Of a DNA stretch of 64,000 nt, positions 17,718-25,405 are shown in pieces; position 1 is the stretch's first letter; each line of letters begins with the position of its first letter. The stretch lies in contig JBKPAG010000004.1 in assembly GCA_046726315.1 (NCBI GenBank), forward strand, positions 1 to 64,000. Reading direction: 5' to 3'. This DNA comes from JACVRX01 sp046726315. Lineage in GTDB: Bacteria; Actinomycetota; Actinomycetes; Jiangellales; Jiangellaceae. The translations under genes were made by a program, and so were the position numbers. The notes under the pieces are model-generated. The model was given only the letters and a program-made list of their open reading frames with translations, had not been told where the DNA came from and searched no databases.

Positions 17718-18599
17718 GTGACCGCCACGACGAAGCCGACGACCCAGACCCTGGACGTCCCGGGTGCCACGCTGGCCTACGACGTCCGCCGCAACGACCC
17801 GAGCACCGAGCCGATCCTGTTCCTCATCGCCGCACCGATGGGCGCAGCCGGATTCGGCACGCTCGCCGGGCACTTCAGCGACCGCACAGTGGTGACGTAC
17901 GACCCCCGCGGCTCCGAGCGCAGCGAAAAGACCGATCCGATGAGCCCGTCCACACCCGACGATCACGCCGACGACCTGCATCGGCTCATCCAGGCGATCG
18001 GTGGCGGCCCGGTCGACCTGTTCGCCAGCAGCGGTGGCGCGGTCAACGCGCTGGCGCTCGTGGCGAAGCACTCAGAAGAGGTGCGGACGCTCGTGGCACA
18101 CGAGCCGCCGCTCGCCTCGATCCTGCCCGACCACGAGCACGCGCTAGCAGCCGCCCGCGCGGTCCATGAGACCTACCAGCGCAGTGGCTGGGGCGCTGGG
18201 ATGGCGCACTTCATCGCCGTCAGCAGCCATCAGGGACCGTTCACCGCGGAGATCGCCGGCCAGCCGGCGCCTGATCCGGCGATGTTCGGCCTGCCCGCTG
18301 AGGACGACGGCTTGCGCACGGACCCGATGCTGGGCGAGCACATGATTACCTCCACCCACTACGAGCCCAACTTCGACGCGCTGCAGGTAGCACCGACCCG
18401 GATTGTCATGGCCGCCGGAGCGGAGTCGGAGGGCCAAATGACGAGCCGTGCCGCATTTGCCGTCGCCGAGCGGCTCGGCACCGAGCCGGTGATCTTCCCA
18501 AGCAACCATGGCGGGTTCCTCGGCGGCGAGTACGGCCAGACCGGCGAGCCAGACGCCTTCGCCGGGAAGTTGCGCGACGTTCTCGCCTCGAGCGCCTGA
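17718..18599 (+). CDS. Alpha/beta hydrolase
   Basis: 293 aa from the GTG at 17718, which has a ribosome binding site (gaggagag) at a normal distance. Seen: TLAYDVRRNDPSTEPILFLI, the oxyanion-region IAAPMGAAGFG, the conserved TYDPRGSERS, a nucleophile elbow DLFASSGGAVNALAL (second Ser), and a late SNHGGFLG that probably carries the catalytic His. The substrate is unknown. The frame is continuous with the truncated DHFR-like gene upstream, but the family N terminus, start codon and ribosome binding site argue for independent translation. Confidence 0.88.
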   Translation: MTATTKPTTQTLDVPGATLAYDVRRNDPSTEPILFLIAAPMGAAGFGTLAGHFSDRTVVTYDPRGSERSEKTDPMSPSTPDDHADDLHRLIQAIGGGPVDLFASSGGAVNALALVAKHSEEVRTLVAHEPPLASILPDHEHALAAARAVHETYQRSGWGAGMAHFIAVSSHQGPFTAEIAGQPAPDPAMFGLPAEDDGLRTDPMLGEHMITSTHYEPNFDALQVAPTRIVMAAGAESEGQMTSRAAFAVAERLGTEPVIFPSNHGGFLGGEYGQTGEPDAFAGKLRDVLASSA

Positions 18600-18798
18600 C
18601 CCGAACCCCGCCATAGCTGGAGCGACTTGCTCCGGATCCGCTGGCTCCTCCAGGGGGTTTAGAGGCGGTCAAGCGCGAGATGGCGGCGATCGACGAGGCC
18701 ATGAGGCCGCGGGCTAGCGTCCACGGCGGGGAGGCCTCCGGGTGATCGACGGCGGTCGGGCCTGCCGTAGCGTTCCGATGACAGTGCGAGTCGTCGAG

Positions 18799-19191
18799 TC
18801 AGTCGGGCTCGGCCGGATTGAGCCATAGATCGAACACGTGGCCAGCGGGGTCGATGAGTGCGCGCACATCGTCCTGAGGTTGGAAATCGGCCAAACGCGC
18901 CCCAAGTTCCAGCGCGTCCTCGACAGCGGCCTCGAGATCACGCACCTCAAAGTCGAGATGGAACTGCATCTGCTGGTCTCCCGTGCCCGCGGGCCAGACC
19001 GGAGGCACATACGCTTCGTTGGTCTGGAAGGCCAGATACCCACTCCCGTCCCCGGGGTCGATGGTGACCCAGCCCGGTTCCTCGGACCTGACCCGCCAGC
19101 CCAGAAGGTCCAGATAGAAGTGGGCCAGCACCTGAGCGTCCTTGGAGTCGAGTACGGCGCTCCATCGGGTCGAGCTTGTGCGTCCACGCAT
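18799..19191 (-). CDS. VOC family (glyoxalase/bleomycin-resistance-like) protein
   Basis: 130 aa, two beta-alpha-beta-beta-beta modules. Seen: WSAVLDSKDAQVLAHFYLDL, GWVTIDPGDGSGYLAFQ, then QMQFHLDFEVRDLEAAVEDAL and DPAGHVFDLWL. Metal ligands would be in the HLDF and related strands, but the exact set is not certain. It differs from the broken VOC gene at 16.4 kb, being a different subfamily. It is transcribed alone, leftward; an inverted repeat sits 24 bp before its start. Confidence 0.88.
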   Translation of the reverse strand: MRGRTSSTRWSAVLDSKDAQVLAHFYLDLLGWRVRSEEPGWVTIDPGDGSGYLAFQTNEAYVPPVWPAGTGDQQMQFHLDFEVRDLEAAVEDALELGARLADFQPQDDVRALIDPAGHVFDLWLNPAEPD

Positions 19192-19214
19192 TGTCGGTCA
19201 CTCCTTCAGAGTCC

Positions 19215-19243
19215 AACACTTCTTCCGACTTGGAAGGAGTGTT
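19215..19243. promoter_or_regulatory. Inverted repeat (operator candidate) before the VOC gene
   Basis: aacacttcttcc (19215-19226) and ggaaggagtgtt (19232-19243) are 12-bp arms with one mismatch and a 5-base spacer. The element lies 24 bp upstream of the VOC start on its promoter side, as expected for a repressor site. No regulator gene is adjacent. Confidence 0.5.
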
Positions 19244-19773
19244 AGCTCGCCTCGTCGAACACGAACAACTGCGCGCCCCGTCTGCACCGTCGACGCCGCC
19301 ACGAACGCCATCACCGCAGTGGCCTCCTGACGCCACCAACGCGGCGCTGAGACGCCACAACAGACCACCCCCGGGTCTGTGGCCCAAGTGAACAATCCAC
19401 GCGGGTCTCTGTGCGATGGGCACGTACATCCGACTGTCAGGAACTGGACAGTCGCTCGACGTCGACGGGACACATTGGGTTGGCATCCTCGTCGCGCACG
19501 CGCGCCGGTCGGGCAGGTTGACTGCCGGGGGGTTCTTCAGGCAGTCGGACAGGGCTTGCAGTTGTGCCGAGCTGCTACGTGATCTTCGGCCTGCATTAGG
19601 TGGACGGTGCGGGCCGGAGTCTGCCCGCGCCCACACATCCTTTGACAGCCCGGCGTCGCGCGCGATGGCGCCGCAACAGGGGGGCGGTAGCGGCGCCATC
19701 GCATAACCCCGCAGCAGGTGACCTGCCACGCAGCCGGCACGATACTCGCCGAACGGCCAGGACGACACCCTTC
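19244..19773. other. 530-bp gene-poor stretch
   Basis: Frames are open on both strands but none shows family motifs, a good ribosome binding site or a length convincing on its own; the codon pattern looks mixed. It may contain decayed genes too worn to recognise. Confidence 0.4.
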
Positions 19774-19801
19774 CATTGTGCGAACATTTGTTCGCACAAT
19801 G
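19774..19801. promoter_or_regulatory. 28-bp perfect palindrome containing a consensus SOS box
   Basis: Arms cattgtgcgaac (19774-19785) and gttcgcacaatg (19790-19801) are perfect 12-bp complements around attt. The core cgaacatttgttcg (19781-19794) fits the Gram-positive LexA/DinR consensus CGAAC-N4-GTTCG exactly. It ends 4 bp before the GTG of the 83-aa gene. The outermost bases form an ATG on each strand, so a leaderless transcript on either side is conceivable. Confidence 0.7.
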
Positions 19802-19805
19802 AGAG

Positions 19806-20057
19806 GTGGAGCCGATACAGGTCGGCTGGTCACCCGGTCAAAAGATCCTCAACTCGACCGGTGCTCGGGTGCCCGAGCACCGGTTAGAGCCACCGGTTCC
19901 GATCGTTGCGCGGATCGTCTGGGAGGACGATGGCGAGGAGCAATGCGAGACGACCGCGCTCGGCTGGGCCGGGCGCGACGTGTACGTGCGCGTGACGGAT
20001 CCACGGTACCGCTTCTCCGCTACGTGGCTGGACGCCGCGGACGTCCGCCGACGTTAG
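19806..20057 (+). CDS. Small hypothetical protein under a putative LexA box
   Basis: 83 aa from a GTG 4 bp after the SOS-like palindrome. Beta-rich and acidic: VPIVARIVWEDDGEEQC, ALGWAGRDVYVRVTDPRY and a terminal WLDAADVRRR. I recall similar short actinobacterial proteins ending in a W-x-A-A-D-V motif near SOS genes, but the function is unknown. No Shine-Dalgarno sequence fits between the box and the start, so translation may be leaderless. The neighbouring sequence is decayed, yet this frame looks intact. Confidence 0.65.
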   Translation: MEPIQVGWSPGQKILNSTGARVPEHRLEPPVPIVARIVWEDDGEEQCETTALGWAGRDVYVRVTDPRYRFSATWLDAADVRRR

Positions 20058-20129
20058 TGGTGCGCTGCTCGCCGTTTTCCGCCAGCCCTCCGATCACGCT
20101 GGCGCGCTGCTCGTTTGGATCGGTGGCGC

Positions 20130-20462
20130 TTAGTTCCGCGCCGCAGCACCCCGGCGAGCGCGGCGATTACCTGGGCACGGTCCCGGCACGTGGCTGGTGT
20201 ACCAGTCAGGCCGGTCCTGCGCGGTCGCCCAGATCCTCCGGCTGAAGTGCACAGGCGAGCCGGCCATGCTTAGCACAGGCAACCGCGAGTCCGGCCGCTT
20301 CGGCATCGCGGACGCAATGGCGGCCCACAGCCGCCGGTGGTTCGTCGTGTCCGGCCACGATGTGAGCTCGTCGACCATCACCAGCCACGGTCGCTTGCGG
20401 AACGCCGACGCGGCGTCGGAGGCCTCCACCCGCAAGGTGGCGCCGGTCCGCGTCCCACCAAC
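20130..20462 (-). pseudogene. Phage terminase large-subunit fragment
   Basis: Continues in frame from a DinG-like piece. Seen: ATLRVEASDAASAFRKRPW, LVMVDELTSWPDTTNHRRLW, then KRPDSRLPVLSMAGSPVHF and DRPDWYTSHVPGPCP. This is the Walker B/motif III part of a terminase-like protein. Walker A and the nuclease domain are absent, and the last ~12 residues are unrelated. It belongs to a different terminase subfamily from the relic at 23.4-24.5 kb, so at least two phage-derived elements have left traces here. Confidence 0.6.
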
Positions 20463-20792
20463 CGGACGCCCCAATTCTGGCTCCACGGCAGCGGCCAGCA
20501 ATGGCAGGTCACGATCGACGAGCTGCGCCTGCAAAACGAGCGTCGCGGTGGCGACAATAGCCGGTCTGTCGGAAGCGTCGGCGTGGAGCAGGGCCGGCAC
20601 GAGATACGTGAGTGACTTGCCTGTTCCGGTTCCTGCCTGCACCAACAGATGCTCAATCCTCGTCCAGGCCGTCGCCACGGCATCGGCCATCTCGACCTGG
20701 CCGGGACGCTCGCTACCGCCCAGTGCGTCGACCGCAGCGCTGAGCAGCGTGCGAACCCGTTCTGGGTCCGGGACCTTGGGCTCGGCGTACAC
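20463..20792 (-). pseudogene. N-terminal fragment of a DinG/XPD-like ATP-dependent helicase
   Basis: About 110 residues: an early RPGQVEMADAVATAWT, Walker A in LLVQAGTGTGKSLTYLVPAL, and motif Ia-like ATATLVLQAQLVDRDLP. A full actinobacterial DinG-like helicase is about 650-700 aa. Homology ends at PELGRP and the frame runs without interruption into a terminase fragment. I infer that insertion or recombination cut the helicase gene and that the rest was lost from this locus. A genome copy elsewhere is likely but not visible. Confidence 0.7.
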
Positions 20793-20930
20793 CGGGCCAC
20801 GCTATCGGCCTGTCCCAGCGGTCCCGTGCACCGAAGTGCACCGCGCACATCGCTGACGTTGTTGTTTTTACACAAGCCCGCGCTGAACGACTACGACCTC
20901 GGGCGCCTGGAACGAGAACGGCTCCATCGT

Positions 20931-21465
20931 CGGCGACGGCCTCACCGTTCATGGCTACGTGACCTACCCGCCCGGTGTCGACCCGGCAGCATTGCCAGCC
21001 GTTGTAAACGTGCACGGGGGCCGTGGCATCGCGACGTCTGGGGCTTCGACCCCGAAGCGCATTGGATGGCCAACCGCGGCTACGCCTGCGTCCAGGTCAA
21101 CTACCGCGGCTCGACCGGGTACGGCAAGGCCTTCGGCAACGCAGGCGATCGGGAGTGAGGGCGCGCGATGCATACCGACCTGCTCGACGCGGTAACGCAC
21201 CTCGTCGCCGAGGGCCGCATCGACGCAGACCGGGTCGGCATCTACGGCGGTTCGTACGGCGGATATGCCGCGCTGGTCGGAGCCGCATTCACGCCCGAGG
21301 TGTTTCGCTGCGCAGTGGACATGGTGGGGCCGTCGAGCCTCATCACGCTGATCCAGTCGGTGCCGGAGTACTGGAAGCCGATGATCGCGTTGTTCCACAC
21401 CAAGGTCGGCAACCCCGAGACCGAGCGAGACTTTCTCTGGGAACGCTCGCCACTCTCCCGCTGCC
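20931..21465 (+). pseudogene. S9 (prolyl oligopeptidase) family peptidase relic
   Basis: C-terminal catalytic-domain remains. The first piece (GLTVHGYVTYPPGVDPAALP, ending VVNVHGG) is one frame off from the second (RDVWGFDPEAHWMANRGYA, then QVNYRGSTGYGKAFGNAGDRE). An in-frame TGA at 21156-21158 stands where relatives have Trp. After it the same frame resumes with HTDLLDAVTHLVAEGRIDAD and the nucleophile elbow YGGSYGGYAALVGAAF, ending at FLWERSPLS. The N-terminal propeller and the last ~80 residues, including the catalytic His region, are missing. Clearly non-functional. Confidence 0.8.
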
Positions 21466-21596
21466 AGCGACAGAGACGCGGTGATCGCCGTACTGCTCAG
21501 CGAGCTAGCCACTGGCACTGTGACGCCGATCCGGCAGCGAGCCTGACTCGAGCGCCGTGCCGCGGGGCCAGGTCCCGGAGCAGAGGCCCGGGGTTT

Positions 21597-21932
21597 TCAA
21601 CCGGCGTGACGACGACGACGACCCCATGCGTGAGCCACGTTCACCGCGGCGATTCCGCCCCACGCAACGATCAGCCCCGCGAGCTCTTCTGTGCCCATCG
21701 TGATCGCCGTGACCGGGATGCCGGCGATCACCGAAACGATACCGAGGGTCAGTCCCGGATCACGTTCTTCTCGGGCGAGCGTCGTGCGGCGGGACCGTTC
21801 GGCCACCGTCGCATCGACCCGCTCCTGCATCTGCCGGTCCAGCCGGGCCATGAAGCCGTCGAGCACCGCGTCCTCGTAGTCCGGGCCGAGCTCCCGGCGC
21901 GCACCGACGGCCGCGGTCAGATCGTCGCGCAT
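21597..21932 (-). CDS. Small membrane protein of unknown function
   Basis: 111 aa from the ATG at 21932 (MRDDLTAAVGARRELG); a start 66 bp further upstream is possible. A charged N-terminal helix (YEDAVLDGFMARLDRQMQE, VDATVAER) is followed by two hydrophobic segments (LTLGIVSVIAGIPVTAITMG and LAGLIVAWGGIAAVNVAHAW) and a basic tail (GRRRRHAG). This layout recurs in uncharacterised actinobacterial inner-membrane proteins. It sits among relics but seems intact. Confidence 0.7.
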   Translation of the reverse strand: MRDDLTAAVGARRELGPDYEDAVLDGFMARLDRQMQERVDATVAERSRRTTLAREERDPGLTLGIVSVIAGIPVTAITMGTEELAGLIVAWGGIAAVNVAHAWGRRRRHAG

Positions 21933-22158
21933 GGGCCCAGTATTGTCGGGCACCTCGCCAGGATAGAGCCTTCCTGGTCGTGGCTCCATGGCCGCCACTC
22001 GGCGCTGTGCGAGTCGTCACCCGGGTTCGAGCCAGTGTGCCCCGCTGCTCGCTGATGCTGCCGAACTCATACAGCTCCTCGGCAATCTCGACCAGTCTGG
22101 TCGCGGCGCTGCTCACCGGACGACCTCCGTCCGCGTGAGCGCTGCTGACGGTGCGCCG

Positions 22159-22404
22159 GGCTTTCGAGCTCTCAACACACACGCGTCGCTGCTGCTGGCT
22201 GCCGGAGTGCCGGTGAAGGAGGTCTCGGAGCGCCTCCGCCACGCCTCCCCGACGATCACGCTGGGCGTCTATGCGCATGTCATCCCGTTGATGACGCAGT
22301 CGGCGACGCGATGGACCGAACTCATGTCCGACCAGGCTGTAGACAAGTTGTGGGCACGCTGTGAGCGGAGATCGGACACTTCGGGCAAACGAGCAGGCCC
22401 ATGA
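22159..22404 (+). pseudogene. Tyrosine-recombinase (integrase) C-terminal relic 1
   Basis: The piece THASLLLAAGVPVKEVSERL, HASPTITLGVYAHVIP is the C-terminal part of the phage integrase catalytic domain (box II His, second His, nucleophile Tyr in GVYAHV). Everything before the THAS block, including the Arg-His catalytic region, is absent or unrecognisable. It ends 34 bp before a copy of the tRNA-Leu 3' end, the normal position of an integrase beside its att site. Confidence 0.8.
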
Positions 22405-22420
22405 CTGCATCGCTCTTGGT

Positions 22421-22511
22421 CAGAGGCCTGCGTTCGAGTGTCCGAGGGGGACTTGAACTCACGCCAGACCGGTATCCCTGGGTATCCCCCTGTCTGGCGT
22501 TTAGGCCTCTG
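22421..22511. repeat. Nested inverted repeats around the tRNA 3'-end copy
   Basis: Outer arms cagaggcct (22421-22429) and aggcctctg (22503-22511); inner arms acgccagac (22461-22469) and gtctggcgt (22492-22500). All are perfect 9-bp pairs. The att-like sequence lies between the left outer and left inner arms. It could be recombinase or excisionase binding structure, or a terminator for the flanking genes. Confidence 0.55.
22438..22458 (+). repeat. Attachment-site-like copy of the tRNA-Leu 3' end
   Basis: gtgtccgagggggacttgaac equals the 3' end (acceptor strand and T-arm) of the tRNA-Leu at 25385-25468, except for one G fewer in the G-run. No other tRNA part is present, so it is a fragment. 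Duplicated tRNA 3' ends are the standard scar of integrase-mediated insertion. Confidence 0.8.
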
Positions 22512-22548
22512 ACGCGAAGATTCCCCTGACGCGACAGGCTTGCTCGGT

Positions 22549-23270
22549 TCAGCTGGCGCGGTCGAGGGTGACGCGGTATCCCATGGTTTCAAGCTGGTGG
22601 ACGGCTCGTCTTTTGACTCGGTCGGGATGCAGGCGGGTGAAGTGGTCGGCGCCGGGGTCGTGGTAGAGGGTGCCGGTGGTGCCCAGGTGCCAGATCGCGA
22701 TGAGCATGGAGTGCTGGATCGCGACGTTGGCCTTCTGTGGTCCCCGCTGGGAGGCGATCCGCCGGTAGCGGGCACCGAGGTAGGTGTGCGGGTTCTGCGC
22801 ACACGCCATCGCTGCCGCGCCGAGCGCGCCTGGCAGGTAGGGGTTCCCTGGGCGGGTCCGAGTGGACTTCACCTTGCCGGCGGACTCGTTGCTTCCGGGT
22901 GTGGTCCCGGCCCAGGAGGCCAGGTGCCCGGCGGTGGGGAACCGGGTCATGTCGGCGCCGGTCTCGGCGCTGATCACGTCCGCGGTCAGCGTGCTGATCC
23001 CGGGATGGTGCGGATCAGGTTTCGGAAGCCCGGAAAGGGTTCGATCACCATCTCGATCCGCGCTGTCAGCGCGTCGATGGCGGCGGTGGCCGGTCGATCA
23101 GGTCCAGATGCACCCGGGCCAGGAACGCGTGGTGGTCGGTGAACCGCCCGTTCAGCGCCTCGGTCAGGGCCGGGATCTTTGACCGCAACCGGCGCTTGGC
23201 CAGCTCCGCCAGCGCAGCCGGGTCCCGGTCGCCGTTGATCAAGCCTCCAACATCGTTCGTCTTGCGCCGA
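22549..23270 (-). pseudogene. IS110/IS116-family transposase relic
   Basis: Middle and C-terminal transposase parts: KTNDVGGLINGDRDPAALAE, HHAFLARVHLDLIDR, then in a second frame EPFPGFRNLIRTIPG and in a third TGADMTRFPTAGHLASWAG, GNPYLPGALGAAAMACAQ and VTLDRAS at the stop. Single-base losses near 23090 and 23000 would explain both frame changes. The N-terminal DEDD catalytic domain is missing. IS110 elements lack clear terminal inverted repeats, so the ends cannot be set; homology begins near 23270. Confidence 0.8.
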
Positions 23271-23350
23271 CCCGCGCCGGCGACCCGCACCCCCGGAAGC
23301 CGTCGGGCCATTGGAGGCGACCGGGGACTATCGTTCACGCCCGTTGTGCG

Positions 23351-24502
23351 GGGATGAATCCGATGCCCACGCGAGTCGTTCTTCACCACAGCGTTACCCA
23401 CGTGCCGCGCTAAGTCCGGGACACCGCTATGTGTGAGCGCTCGGTTGAGCACGGCCTCACCGAACCGCTGAGTAGCGGGTGTCATGCGTTGCTGGCTCTG
23501 CGGGAACTCCTCGACCGGTAGGCCTTCGTCGGCGAGGAGCTGCAGCGACCGCGCCCACCGGAATGGGTCGGCGACGATCTTCTGCACCCGCCACCGTTTG
23601 CAGGCTTCGCGGAGGGCGTCCTCGACGTCGACGATCGGCACCTGCACGCCTGTGTGTTCCCATACGCGGACTACGTCCAGGTGGCAGATTTCTGCAGCCT
23701 TGCACGGCGACGATCGCAGTTGCGTCACCGGAGTAACTGCCGTCGAACCCGATCACGACGTCGACGTCGTCGGGGATCGGCCTCGCCTCGGCGCACGCTA
23801 GCCACGCCTCCCGCGGCAGCCACGCATCCGTGTGGTGCGTCCATTGTCCGAGCCGGTAGCGGCGGAAGTCTGCTCATGACACCTTCGCGGGCCGGACCGG
23901 GCGTGGAGATCGCCAACGTCAGCGACCGGTCACGTTTCCCGGCCGCCAGTGACACCGCGTCCCACACCTGCCTGGTGACGACGTGCAGCTCATCCACGAT
24001 CGCCAGGGACGGGTTCCAGCCCTGCAACGCGCCAGGCTCGGCCGGCAACACAACCAACGTGGAGTCGGTGTGCGGGACGTACAGCCGGGCTTGGAACATG
24101 GTTTGCTCGGCGAGCCGCGGTTCGAGCTCCACCATGCGGGCGATCTGCCGCAACGTGATATCGGCTTGCCTGGCGTCGGAGGCGAGAACAACCACCTCGG
24201 CACTCTCGACACCGTCGGCGTACAGCCCGTAGGCGCCGAGCACAGCCGCAAGCGATGTCTTCCCGTTACCACGGAGGCAACGACAGCAACGCCTGCCGCG
24301 GGCGCGGCCCCTTCGTCGGGAGCAGGCGGCCGACGATCGTTTTCTGCCACGGCCGCAGCCGAAACGGCCCCTTCACACCCTTCCCTCGGGTCACCCGGAG
24401 GTAATCGCGGGCGAACGCGTCGACTCTGCGCGCTCCCGACGGCGGAAGCGCGGATAGATCGAGCGGCCCGGCAGTGATCTCCGACTTGGGCCCTGCTCTC
24501 AT
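23351..24502 (-). pseudogene. Phage terminase large subunit, multiply frameshifted and deleted
   Basis: Intact-looking N terminus (MRAGPKSEITAGPLDL, GPFRLRPWQKTIVGRLLP). The frame breaks by one extra base near 24271, exactly in Walker A (GNGKTS restored in the next frame). The ATPase domain continues with VVVLASDARQADITLRQIA and SLAIVDELHVVTRQVWDA (Walker B). At about 23870 some 100 residues are lost, joining to the nuclease domain in a third frame (YRLGQWTHHTDAW, GFDGSYSGDATAIVA). It shifts again near 23700 (VVRVWEHTGVQVPIVDVEDA, FGEAVLNRALTHSG) and ends at about 23351 near the IS110 relic. A single start at 24502 and leftward reading are clear. Non-functional. Confidence 0.85.
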
Positions 24503-24519
24503 ACCGCTACCCTCCGGGG

Positions 24520-24708
24520 ATGGAATTCAAGGTGTTTCATAAGACAGGCGAAGGCGAAATCGAGGACAGATTCCGCGGAAGCTCGACATACGAGGTCGGC
24601 GATGCCAACGGCGTGCTGACCGTCAACGACGACAACGGCACGAAGGTCACGTTTGGCCCAGCTGCCTGGCTGCGAGTGGTGGTGCCCGCGGAAATCCTGG
24701 AATGGTGA
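24520..24708 (+). CDS. Small hypothetical protein
   Basis: 62 aa: MEFKVFHKTGEGEIEDRF, then YEVGDANGVLTVNDDNG and FGPAAWLRVVVPAEI. A short beta-rich protein starting 17 bp from, and divergent to, the terminase start. Homologues of this type occur in actinobacterial genomes as far as I recall, but no function is known. The frame is intact; a ribosome binding site is weak (cctccgggg). Confidence 0.55.
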   Translation: MEFKVFHKTGEGEIEDRFRGSSTYEVGDANGVLTVNDDNGTKVTFGPAAWLRVVVPAEILEW

Positions 24709-24849
24709 GCCAGCGGACGGGGCCTAGTGGGATGAACACTTACGACCTGAGTCCGTCCACCGACGCCCCCGACGCCCCCGTCACGGGTGTGTAACGCAGA
24801 TTTCGGCTCGGATGCGGGTCATGGCCGCGCCCTGCTCAGAAACCGCGGG

Positions 24850-25009
24850 CAGGTCTGCCCGGAGTTTGCGCCTCGCTCCTCGCCGCGAGTTGCACCGACG
24901 ACACCACGGCGATGTCGTCGAGGGTGAGCGCCGGCCACCGCAGATGGTCACCAGTCAACGGGTTGCCTGGCGTGCCTGTCATGCCGCAGTCGGTACACCA
25001 CGGATGCAG
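24850..25009 (-). pseudogene. HNH-endonuclease-like fragment (phage type)
   Basis: Reading leftward from 25009, one frame gives HPWCTDCGMTGTPGNPLTGD, then HLRWPALTLDDIAVV. A CxxC followed by a D-H pair and an 'L-D-D-V-x-V-V-C' like strand is typical of small HNH proteins encoded just before phage terminases. The second CxxC and the final His are not seen, and no start codon is evident. Position upstream of the terminase relic on the same strand supports the call. Confidence 0.45.
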
Positions 25010-25014
25010 CGGCG

Positions 25015-25332
25015 GAGGTCCGGGCGTTCCTTGAGCACACCGCGGATCACCGGCTGTGCGCCGCGTTCGTCGTGCTGGCGACGACCGGTATGCGCCGCGG
25101 CGAGTGCCTCGGGCTGCGCTGGTCTGACGTCGACCTGACCGCTGGGCGGGCGTCGATTGTGCAGACCGTGATCGCGATCAGCCACGCGGTGCGGTTCGGG
25201 TCCCCGAAGACAGCCCACGGCCGGCGCACCGTCACGCTTGACGTGTACAGCCACGTCACCGAGGGGCTGCACAGCGACGCCGCTTCTCGGGTCGCCGGGA
25301 TCATCTTCGGGACGGGCGTTAGCACCCGTTAG
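25015..25332 (+). pseudogene. Tyrosine-recombinase (integrase) relic 2, internally deleted
   Basis: Contains EVRAFLEHTADHRLCAAFVV, then TTGMRRGECLGLRWSDVDLT (box I with the catalytic Arg) and FGSPKTAHGRRTVTLD. It jumps directly to DVYSHVTEGLHSDAASRVAG, which holds the nucleophile Tyr. About 100 residues with the box II His-x-x-Arg are missing, as is the N-terminal DNA-binding domain. It ends about 50 bp before the tRNA-Leu 3' end, the normal place for a tRNA-targeting integrase. Confidence 0.85.
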
Positions 25333-25383
25333 CAAAGGCGGGTGGCGACGACCATGAATAGCCACTTGACCTGCAGAAACGTG

Positions 25384-25405
25384 GTGTCCGAGGGGGGACT
25401 TGAAC
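25384..25405 (+). repeat. Attachment site at the tRNA-Leu 3' end
   Basis: gtgtccgaggggggacttga, continuing ac, covers the acceptor and T-arm of the intact tRNA-Leu and is repeated at 22438-22458 with one base missing from the G-run. Identity to the tRNA end means integration leaves the tRNA functional. Confidence 0.8.

Larger units (their letters stand above)
22438..25405. mobile_element. Degraded integrated element (prophage-like) at tRNA-Leu
   Basis: About 3 kb bounded by direct copies of the tRNA-Leu 3' end. From the tRNA inward it holds an integrase relic reading toward the tRNA, an HNH-like fragment, a small plus-strand gene, a terminase relic and an IS110-family relic. Fragment order (HNH then terminase, leftward) fits a phage packaging module. 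No capsid, portal or replication genes remain, so it cannot be mobile. Confidence 0.7.

Noticed and set aside
16773..18599. One 608-aa protein spanning AHSA1 remains, DHFR-like and hydrolase parts
   Set aside because: It contains out-of-frame nonsense between recognisable pieces and two internal starts with good ribosome binding sites; treated as separate genes and relics.
22438..22458. Second tRNA gene
   Set aside because: Only the acceptor 3' strand and T-arm are present; no anticodon or D-arm follows.
16000..25400. General sequencing error as the cause of all broken frames
   Set aside because: Lesions include large deletions, truncations and a nonsense substitution, and they cluster in accessory DNA while most large housekeeping genes are open. 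Single-base cases (sigma factor, ABC-F) remain open to this explanation.
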